From positions 124,001 through 188,000 of the forward strand of contig CAWELN010000019.1 in the NCBI GenBank assembly GCA_963809795.1: 64,000 nt of DNA, given 5' to 3'. Numbering within the stretch: position 1 is the stretch's first letter; each line of letters opens with the position of its first letter. This document shows, in pieces, positions 45,508 to 52,071 of this stretch. Both the position numbers and the translations under genes were made by a program. This DNA is from DASUAS01 sp963809795. GTDB taxonomy: Bacteria > Actinomycetota > Acidimicrobiia > IMCC26256 > DASPTH01. The notes under the pieces are model-generated. The model was given only the letters and a program-made list of their open reading frames with translations, searched no databases and was not told the DNA's origin.

Positions 45508-46209
45508 TCACGGTAGCGCCGTGCCGCTCGCGTCCGGATCGGCACCCAGGCCGCGCAGCACGAAGCGCCGGACGTGCTCGGCGAGCTGCTCGTAGGTCAA
45601 TGGACGTGCCGGGTGGAACCACTGGCTGATGCCGTTGAGCACGTCGAACAGGTTGTTGGTGACGATGCCGGGATCGATCCCGGCATCGAAGCAGCCCCGG
45701 GCGATCCCGTCCTCGACGATGTCGCGGACGAAGCGGTGGATGCGCGCCCGCTTGTCCATCACGATCGCCTGGCGTTCGGGGTTGAGCCGGCGCAGGTCGC
45801 GCTCGGCGATGGCGGCGTAGCCCGGGTTCGCGCTGAGGATGCCGATCCAGCGCTCGACGAAGGCGCCGAGCCGGGTGGGCGGATCGGCCGACTCGAGGGC
45901 CGCGCCCTGCTCGACGACCGCGATGCCGCGGCTGTGGTTGCCGTCGACGATGGCGAAGAGGAGGTCCTCCTTGCTGTCGATGTAGTAGTAGAGGCTCCCC
46001 TTCAGGAGGCCCACCCGGGCCGCGATGTCCTCGATCCGGGCGGCCGCGTAGCCCTTCTCGTCGAACACGTCACCCGCCGCGTCGACGATCTCGTTCCACC
46101 GCTCGGGGCGCAACGTGCCGGGAGGGCGGCCGCCTTCGCCGATGGGTCGACGGCGCTCGGGGGCGACCGCCACGGTGTCCTCCCCTTCGTCGGCGCCGGA
46201 TCCGATCAC
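45508..46209 (-). CDS. TetR-family regulator, KstR2-like
   Basis: A 233-residue repressor-type protein. After a flexible 35-residue N-terminus comes the DNA-binding domain (IVDAAGDVFDEKGYAAARIEDIAARVG, written here in parts: GYAAARIEDIAARVG then LLKGSLYYYIDSKEDLLFAI, residues about 53-87). The C-terminal ligand domain ends with LAEHVRRFVLRGLG. KstR2-like TetR proteins sense acyl-CoA thioesters and repress catabolic genes. The start is GTG at 46209. It is the first gene of the thiolase operon and faces a StrR/ParB-like regulator across a region with an 18-base palindrome, so auto-repression is likely. Confidence 0.86.
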   Translation of the reverse strand: MIGSGADEGEDTVAVAPERRRPIGEGGRPPGTLRPERWNEIVDAAGDVFDEKGYAAARIEDIAARVGLLKGSLYYYIDSKEDLLFAIVDGNHSRGIAVVEQGAALESADPPTRLGAFVERWIGILSANPGYAAIAERDLRRLNPERQAIVMDKRARIHRFVRDIVEDGIARGCFDAGIDPGIVTNNLFDVLNGISQWFHPARPLTYEQLAEHVRRFVLRGLGADPDASGTALP

Positions 46210-46284
46210 CCTACAAGTGGCCCCAGTTGGTCAGTCCGACCGCGACGTGGCGGTCTCCCAGGGAGTCTCCATTTAGTCGTCGTC

Positions 46285-46313
46285 TTGACACAATCATTCA
46301 ACTGTATTTGAAT
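46285..46313 (+). promoter_or_regulatory. Promoter with overlapping 18-base palindromic operator
   Basis: TTGACA at 46285-46290 is a perfect -35 box. ATTCAA-ctgtat-TTGAAT at 46296-46313 is a perfect 6-6-6 inverted repeat covering the spacer and the -10 position (TTGAAT at a 17-base spacing; TATTTG at 46305 is an alternative). TTGAAT occurs again at 46325-46330. The site lies between the TetR gene and the divergent StrR/ParB-like gene, as expected for a TetR operator. Confidence 0.6.
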
Positions 46314-46354
46314 CGAACCACGGTTTGAATTGCCGATCCCCGGGGGGACTGCAG

Positions 46355-47311
46355 ATGCCGAGCAGGTGCGCCACACCGACCCGCCCCGTGGTGGCGGGGG
46401 ATGCCGAGCTTCCGATCGACGACGTGCGGGTGGGACCCTCACTACGGGAGGAGGGGCTCGACCCCGGCCACGTCGCCACGCTGGCCGAGCTGGCGGGCGC
46501 CTGGCCGCCGATCCTGGTGCGGCGGGAGGATCGTTCGGTGGTCGACGGCCAGCACCGCGTGGCGGCCGCGCGACGCCTCGGTCTCCGCAGCCTCCAAGTG
46601 ACGTGGTTCGACGGATCGGCCGAGGACGCGTTCGTCGAGTTCGTGCGGTGCAACGTGGGCCACGGCCTGCCCCTCGGCCTGAGCGAGCGGCGCTCGGCGG
46701 CCACCCGGATCCTGCGGTCCCACCCGGAGCGGTCCGACCGGGGCATCGCGTCGGTCTGCGGCGTCTCGCCCAAGACCGTCGCCCGGTTGCGCGCGGACCT
46801 CGCCTCGACGGCGCCGCAGGACCTTCCCTCCTGTCGGGTCGGCCGCGACGGGCGCGTGCGTCCGGTCGACCCTGCGCAGCTGCGCGCCCGCATCACCGAG
46901 GAGCTCGAGCGCCGGCCGGACGCGTCGTTGCGGGCCATCGCCGCTGTTGTCGGATCGTCGCCGGAGACGGTCCGCAGCGTGCGCGGGAAGCTCCGAGCGG
47001 TCGGCGGCCAACCGGCCCCCGACGTCCAGGAGACGACCGACACCGAGGCCACCGTGCTCGGACTGCTCACCCGGTCCGGACGGGCCGGGCACCGGTTGGA
47101 GGGCGACTGCGCGTTCAGCGGGCGTGAGCACGGCACCGAGTTCGTCAAGTGGTTCGACGCGATGACCGTCGACCCGGCCGACCTCTGGACGCATGTCGGC
47201 ACGGTGCCGCGGAGCCGGATCTACGAGGTCGCCGACGAGGCCCGCCGTCGCGCCGGCTTCTGGAGCAGCTTCGCCGACTCGCTGGAAGGCCAGCTCCGCC
47301 GCCGCGCCTAG
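46355..47311 (+). CDS. StrR/ParB-like DNA-binding regulator
   Basis: A 318-residue protein of the group that includes StrR and NovG. Residues about 20-110 form a ParB/sulfiredoxin-like domain with VVDGQHRVAAARRLG. Two helix-turn-helix units follow (RGIASVCGVSPKTVARLRAD near 125-145 and LRAIAAVVGSSPETVRSVRG near 187-206). The C-terminal domain (EFVKWFDAMTV, VPRSRIYEVADEARRRAGFW) is typical. Such proteins act as pathway-specific activators of secondary metabolism; one among catabolic genes is notable. There is no ParA partner and no cluster of partition sites. The ATG at 46355 has GGGGGGA before it; TTG at 46325 is a weaker alternative. Confidence 0.82.
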   Translation: MPSRCATPTRPVVAGDAELPIDDVRVGPSLREEGLDPGHVATLAELAGAWPPILVRREDRSVVDGQHRVAAARRLGLRSLQVTWFDGSAEDAFVEFVRCNVGHGLPLGLSERRSAATRILRSHPERSDRGIASVCGVSPKTVARLRADLASTAPQDLPSCRVGRDGRVRPVDPAQLRARITEELERRPDASLRAIAAVVGSSPETVRSVRGKLRAVGGQPAPDVQETTDTEATVLGLLTRSGRAGHRLEGDCAFSGREHGTEFVKWFDAMTVDPADLWTHVGTVPRSRIYEVADEARRRAGFWSSFADSLEGQLRRRA

Positions 47312-47355
47312 TTCGTCGCGCCGTTCACGGCGCCACCAATCCGAGGAGCCGCGTC

Positions 47356-48645
47356 ATGCCCAAGGTCGACCTGCCCTACGCGATCAACGATGCCGACAAC
47401 CATTTCAACGAGCCGCCCGACCTGTACGAGCGGTTCATCGACCCGAAGCACCGTGACCTTGCGATCCGCTACGTCACCGACGTCGACGGTCGCGAGCTGC
47501 AGCTGTTCGCCGGGCGGCCCTCGAAGTTCGACTCGAGCCAGGTCACGTACTCCGCCGACGAGCTGGCCAAGATGCTCGGCGACGTGCCGTCGCGCGCGGC
47601 TGACGAGCCCGACGGCTCCGGCAGCACGCTGCCCGGGATGCTCCTCAATCGCCTGAACCCGCTCAAGGGTCTGAGCGACGAGGAGCGCACCGAGCTGATC
47701 AGACAGTTCCGCGAGCAGCGCGAGGCCTACGGCAACCGCGACGTGCGACTCGCGCTGATGGACGACCAGGGCATCGACAAGGCCCTGATGTACCCGGCGA
47801 GTGCGCACGACATCGAGTTCGAGTTCGCCGACGACCTCGAGGCGCTCTACGCCAACGTGCGCGCGTTCAACCGCTGGATCCACGAGGAGATCGGGTACGC
47901 CTACGAGGGTCGGATGTTCCTGCCGCCCTACCTGGCCCTCGCCGACGTCGACCTCGCGCTCGCCGAGCTCGAGCTGCTGCTCGACAGCGGCGCGCCGATG
48001 GTCCAGTTCAAGTCCGGGCACGCGCACGGCGGCCGCCACAACCCGTTCGGAGGCCGTTCGATCGCCGATCCGGTGTTCGACCCGGTCTGGGCGCGCATCA
48101 ACGAGGCCGGGCTCCGGGTCGCAGTGCACCTGGGCGCCACCGACTACCAGAAGTACGGCGCCGACTGGAGCGAGGACCCCGAGGTCACCTTCGGCGGCTT
48201 CGACGCGTTCCAGTGGGTGATGTACTGGGGTGACCGACCGGCCATGGAGCTCACCGCGGGCATGATCCTGCACAACCTGTTCGGTCGCTTCCCGAACGTG
48301 CGCGTCTGTCTGTCGGAACAGGGCACGGTGTGGTTGCCGTACACGCTGCGCAAGATGGACCACGCCTTCCTCATGGGCCGCAAGGCGAAGTGGGGCGAGC
48401 TCACCGACAGACCGAGCGAGATCTTCCGACGGCAGTTCGTCGTCGCCCCCTTCCCCGAGGAGAACGTGGAGCGCGTCGTGGCCGAGGTCGGGATCGAGCC
48501 CATCGTGTTCGGGTCTGACTTCCCCCACGGCGAGGGGCTCGCGTACCCGTCGGAATACGTCGGCGCGCAGCTGAAGACGTTCGGCGACGACGAGAAACGC
48601 GCCATCATGCGCGACAACCTCGAGCGTTACCTCCCCGTCGTCTGA
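47356..48645 (+). CDS. Amidohydrolase, ACMSD-like (amidohydrolase_2 family)
   Basis: A 429-residue TIM-barrel hydrolase related to the one at 29002 but longer. The N-terminal metal motif is DADNHFNEP, a barrel histidine is in LRVAVHLGATDYQ, and the late motif is FGSDFPHGEGLAYP. An extra segment (residues about 60-110, including a proline/glycine-rich DEPDGSGSTLPGM) accounts for the length. Decarboxylation or hydrolysis of an oxygenated ring or chain intermediate is plausible, not shown. GAGGAG lies before the ATG. It follows the StrR/ParB-like regulator by 44 bases and precedes an LLM oxidoreductase, so the three may form one unit. Confidence 0.87.
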   Translation: MPKVDLPYAINDADNHFNEPPDLYERFIDPKHRDLAIRYVTDVDGRELQLFAGRPSKFDSSQVTYSADELAKMLGDVPSRAADEPDGSGSTLPGMLLNRLNPLKGLSDEERTELIRQFREQREAYGNRDVRLALMDDQGIDKALMYPASAHDIEFEFADDLEALYANVRAFNRWIHEEIGYAYEGRMFLPPYLALADVDLALAELELLLDSGAPMVQFKSGHAHGGRHNPFGGRSIADPVFDPVWARINEAGLRVAVHLGATDYQKYGADWSEDPEVTFGGFDAFQWVMYWGDRPAMELTAGMILHNLFGRFPNVRVCLSEQGTVWLPYTLRKMDHAFLMGRKAKWGELTDRPSEIFRRQFVVAPFPEENVERVVAEVGIEPIVFGSDFPHGEGLAYPSEYVGAQLKTFGDDEKRAIMRDNLERYLPVV

Positions 48646-48663
48646 CCGCGCCGACTCGCTGCG

Positions 48664-49635
48664 GTGAACGTCGGCATCTACTTCGATCTTCGCAACGCGC
48701 CACCGTGGCCGCAGGACCCGGCGCGCCTCTACGGCTTCACGCTCGAGCTGTGCGAGGAGGCCGAGCGGCTCGGTACGCACTCGGTGTGGCTGTCGGAGCA
48801 CCACCTGTTCGACGACGGCTACCTGCCGCAACCGCTCACCTTCGCCGCCGCGGTGGCGGCGCGCACGCGGCGGGTGCGCATCGGCACCGCGGTGCTGCTC
48901 GCACCGCTCCACGACGCGGTCGAGATCGCCGAGCAGGTGGCAGTGGTCGACCTCGTGAGCGACGGCCGCGTCGAGCTGGGGCTCGGCGCCGGATACCGCG
49001 TCCCGGAGTTCGAGCTCTTCGGGGTCGACCTCTCGGAGCGGTACCGGCTCACCGACGCGCGGGTCGCCGCGCTCCGCACGATCTGGGGCGAGGGCCGGGT
49101 GACGCCCGCGCCCGTCCAACCGCGCATTCCGATCTGGTTGGGCTACCAGGGCCCGCGCGGTGCGCGCCGCGCCGGACGGATGGGGGAGGGGCTGCTGTCG
49201 GCGAACGCCGCGCTCCACCAGCCATACACCGAGGGCATGCGCGAGGGCGGGCACGACCCGGCGTCGGGGCGGATGGCGGGGTCGTTCCAGGGTTTCGTCA
49301 CCGACGACCCCGAGCGCGACTGGCCCGTGGTCTCACGTCATCTCGCGTACCAACTCGACTCGTACCGCCGGTACATGGTCGAGGGCACCGACGCCCCCGT
49401 GCCCAAGCCGATCGACCCGGAACGGGTGCGCGCCCGCGACTCCGAGGCCCCGCTCGCCTCGTTCGTCTACGGCACGCCCGACGACGTGGCGCAGACAGTG
49501 CGGGCGCGGACCGCCGGCGCGCCGGTCGAGACGGTGTTCTTCTGGGTGTCGATCGGCGGCATGTCGGAGGCGATGTCGCGCCGGCACGTGCAGATCCTCT
49601 GCACCCGGCTCGCGCCGCTCCTCGCCGATCCGTAG
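48664..49635 (+). CDS. LLM-class F420-dependent oxidoreductase
   Basis: A 323-residue luciferase-like TIM-barrel protein. The opening VGIYFDLRNAPPWPQDPARLYG, SVWLSEHHLFDDGYLPQP, RVRIGTAVLLAPLHDAVEIAEQ and GRVELGLGAGYRVPEFE blocks are standard. Members use F420 or FMN to oxidise alcohols, reduce double bonds or mono-oxygenate ketones; in Actinobacteria F420 is usual. The start is GTG at 48664. It ends one base from the stop of the convergent GMC oxidoreductase gene. It is the third gene after the StrR/ParB-like regulator. Confidence 0.87.
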   Translation: MNVGIYFDLRNAPPWPQDPARLYGFTLELCEEAERLGTHSVWLSEHHLFDDGYLPQPLTFAAAVAARTRRVRIGTAVLLAPLHDAVEIAEQVAVVDLVSDGRVELGLGAGYRVPEFELFGVDLSERYRLTDARVAALRTIWGEGRVTPAPVQPRIPIWLGYQGPRGARRAGRMGEGLLSANAALHQPYTEGMREGGHDPASGRMAGSFQGFVTDDPERDWPVVSRHLAYQLDSYRRYMVEGTDAPVPKPIDPERVRARDSEAPLASFVYGTPDDVAQTVRARTAGAPVETVFFWVSIGGMSEAMSRRHVQILCTRLAPLLADP

Positions 49636-49636
49636 G

Positions 49637-51253
49637 TCAGTGGGCGTCGAGGATCAGGTCGGCGGTCCGAGCGGCCATCGCCATCATCGGGCCGTTGAGG
49701 TTCCCGGCGACCATCACGGGGAGCACCGAGCAGTCCATGATCCGCAGGTTGTCGACGCCCCGCACCCGGAGCTCGGAGTCGACGACGTCGGTGTCGTCCG
49801 GTCCCATGGCGCACGTGCCGATCGCGTGGTACCCGCAGTAGCCGTGCGCGAGGTTGGCCTCGATCACGTCGTCGTCGTCCTGCACCGTCGGGCCCGGCTG
49901 GGTCTCGGTCAGGATCCGGCTCGCGATCGGGTCACGGGCGAAGATCTCGCGCATCCGCTTGAAGATGCGTACGCCGGTCTCCCGGTCGTGCTCGGTGGTG
50001 AAGTAGTTGCTGTCGATCTCGAGCATCGCGTCGGGATCGGACCCGGTGATGTGCACGGTGCCCTCGCTGTCGGGGCGCAGCACGTAGCCGATGCACTGCA
50101 TGCCGGGCTGGCGCTCGAGCCCGATCGCCTTCCCGGGTTCGGGCGGTTCGGTGGTCCACGGCGCCATCAGGATCTGCGCGTCGACCCGGTCGAGCTCGGG
50201 ACGGGTCTTCATGAAGCCGACGATGTCGTACGAGGGCGCGGCGAGGGCCCCCTTCTTCGTGGCCAGGTACTGGATGCCGCTCATCGCCTGGGCGAGCGGG
50301 CTGCTCAACTTGCGGTTGTAACCGAGATTCTCCCGGAGCCGGTACTGGAGTGCGAAGCAATGATGCTCGCGCATGCGAGCGCCGACGTTCGGCCGGTCGA
50401 GGCGCACGTCGACACCCGCGGCCCGCAACACCTCTGACGGGCCGATGCCCGAGAGTTGGAGCAGCTTCGGCGTCTGGATGCTGCCGAGGGCGAGGACGAC
50501 CTCGCGAGCCGCCCGGTGCTCGACCGCGGCCGGGCCCGAGCCGACGCGCACGCCGACCACCTTGTCGCCCTCGAACACGAGCGAGGTGACGGACGAGTCG
50601 ATGGCGATCGTGAGGTTCGGGCGCTGCGCCACCGGGTGGAGGAACGCCGCGGCTGCGCTCACGCGCTGGCCGTGCTTGATGTTCGCCATCGCGTAGCCGA
50701 TGCGTTCGCCGTCGAGCTCGTTCAGGTCGTCGACCCGCTCGAGCCCGACCGCGCTGCACGAGGCGATCATGTCGTCGGTCAGCTCGCTGCGGTTCGCGCC
50801 GGACGAGATCCCGAGCGGGCCGCCCGCACCCCGGGTGGGCGACGCGCCGAATTGGTTGTCCTCCATCGCGCGGTAGTGGGGGACGATGGCGTCCCACGAC
50901 CACGCGCGGTTGCCGGCGACGGCGGCGAGCCCGTCCCAGTCGGCCTGCACGCCGCGGTTGTAGACCATGCCGTTCACCGCGCTGGACCCACCGAGGGTCT
51001 TCCCGCGCACCCAGATCTCGGCCGTCTGCGCGTGGCCGATGGGCTTCGTGGGGAAGAACCAGGCGAAGCGTTCGTTGCCGAGCAGCTTGCCGAAGCCGCG
51101 CGGGATCCTCACCATGAGGTTGTTGTCCTTGCCGCCCGCCTCGAGGAGCAGCACCCGGTTCGCGGGGTCCGCCGACAGGCGGTTGGCGAGCACGCACCCC
51201 GCGGATCCCGCGCCCACGATGACGTAGTCGAACGCCTCACCGGTTCCGGTCAT
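49637..51253 (-). CDS. GMC-family FAD oxidoreductase (choline dehydrogenase-like)
   Basis: A 538-residue flavoprotein. The FAD-binding motif is DYVIVGAGSAGCVLANRLS at residues about 8-26, GMC signature 1 includes GGSSAVNGMVYNRG, signature 2 is GSIQTPKLLQLSGIGP, and the active-site histidine is in GYCGYHAIGTCAMG near the C-terminus, followed by AGNLNGPMMAMA. It oxidises a primary or secondary alcohol to aldehyde or ketone; the acceptor is probably a carrier protein or oxygen. The ATG at 51253 is preceded by GAGGGGAAGGG. The FCD regulator gene ends 61 bases upstream on the same strand. Confidence 0.92.
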   Translation of the reverse strand: MTGTGEAFDYVIVGAGSAGCVLANRLSADPANRVLLLEAGGKDNNLMVRIPRGFGKLLGNERFAWFFPTKPIGHAQTAEIWVRGKTLGGSSAVNGMVYNRGVQADWDGLAAVAGNRAWSWDAIVPHYRAMEDNQFGASPTRGAGGPLGISSGANRSELTDDMIASCSAVGLERVDDLNELDGERIGYAMANIKHGQRVSAAAAFLHPVAQRPNLTIAIDSSVTSLVFEGDKVVGVRVGSGPAAVEHRAAREVVLALGSIQTPKLLQLSGIGPSEVLRAAGVDVRLDRPNVGARMREHHCFALQYRLRENLGYNRKLSSPLAQAMSGIQYLATKKGALAAPSYDIVGFMKTRPELDRVDAQILMAPWTTEPPEPGKAIGLERQPGMQCIGYVLRPDSEGTVHITGSDPDAMLEIDSNYFTTEHDRETGVRIFKRMREIFARDPIASRILTETQPGPTVQDDDDVIEANLAHGYCGYHAIGTCAMGPDDTDVVDSELRVRGVDNLRIMDCSVLPVMVAGNLNGPMMAMAARTADLILDAH

Positions 51254-51314
51254 CACCCTTCCCCTCGTCCGGAGCATCATCCCACTGGTTCGTCGCCCGT
51301 TCGCCTGGACGATC

Positions 51315-52064
51315 TCAGTCCAGGAGTTGGAGCACCGTCTCCTGGTCGTCGCCGAGCAGCACCATCCGGGCGAGCTCGTCGAGGTGACGGCGCCACATCT
51401 CGACCGCCTCGTCGGGGTCGCCGCCATTCCGGAGCAGCTCCAGGAGCCGCGCGTGGGTACGTGCGCCCCCCACCGCGTTGGCGCGCACCTCGAGTCGGTC
51501 GCGCTGCACGACCTGGAACCGACCGTGCCGGCCGATGATGCGATGGATCATCTGCTCGAAGACGACGAGGGTCTGGTTGCCGGCGAGCTCCACCAACAAC
51601 GTGTGGAACTCGTCGTGGAGCTCGACGATGTCCCCGGGCTCCGTGGCGCGTCCCATCGCGGCCACGTTCTCGTCGAGCGCCACGAAGTCCCAGAGGCTGC
51701 CGCGACCGACGATGATGCGGAGGGCGGCGAGGTCGAGCGCCCGCCGGGCCTCGTAGACATCGGCGACGGTCGCGCCGCGGAACTGGAGCACGAGCCCCGC
51801 GAACTGCGCGACGGTCTCGCCATCGGGGGTGTGGACGCGCGCACCGCCCCGCGCGCCACGGTGGACGGTGATCAGGGCCTCACCCTCGAGCACGCGCATC
51901 GCCTCCCGCAAGGTCGGACGCGACACACCGAAACGCTGCATGAGCTCACCCTCCGGCGCGAGCACATCGCCTTCCCGGAGCTCGCCGCGGACGATCTGGT
52001 CGCGGAGGCGCGCGGCAACGAGCTCCGCTGCCTTCGGCGCGCGCACAGGGGTGGCGTCGATCAC
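51315..52064 (-). CDS. GntR-family regulator, FCD (FadR) subgroup
   Basis: A 249-residue regulator. The winged helix lies near residues 15-80 (LREGDVLAPEGELMQRFGVS then RPTLREAMRVLEGEALITV) and the all-helical FCD ligand domain follows, with metal-binding histidines likely in ELHDEFHTLLVE and RTHARLLELL. FCD proteins respond to carboxylates or acyl-CoA. It is a clear paralogue of the regulator at 56654, with near-identical RGARGGARVHTPDG and AGLVLQFRGAT blocks. The GTG start at 52064 is seven bases after the tandem CoA-transferase stop, so the two are probably co-transcribed. Confidence 0.9.
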   Translation of the reverse strand: MIDATPVRAPKAAELVAARLRDQIVRGELREGDVLAPEGELMQRFGVSRPTLREAMRVLEGEALITVHRGARGGARVHTPDGETVAQFAGLVLQFRGATVADVYEARRALDLAALRIIVGRGSLWDFVALDENVAAMGRATEPGDIVELHDEFHTLLVELAGNQTLVVFEQMIHRIIGRHGRFQVVQRDRLEVRANAVGGARTHARLLELLRNGGDPDEAVEMWRRHLDELARMVLLGDDQETVLQLLD

Positions 52065-52071
52065 GCGGGCG

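Noticed and set aside
42052..45516. A very long open frame (over 1150 codons) on the plus strand opposite the molybdenum subunit and thiolase
   Set aside because: It mirrors the third-position G/C bias of the real minus-strand genes, has no family motif, and runs across gene borders.
46355..47311. Chromosome or plasmid partition locus because of the ParB-like domain
   Set aside because: No ParA gene, no parS-like repeats and no replication genes; the domain order fits StrR-type regulators.
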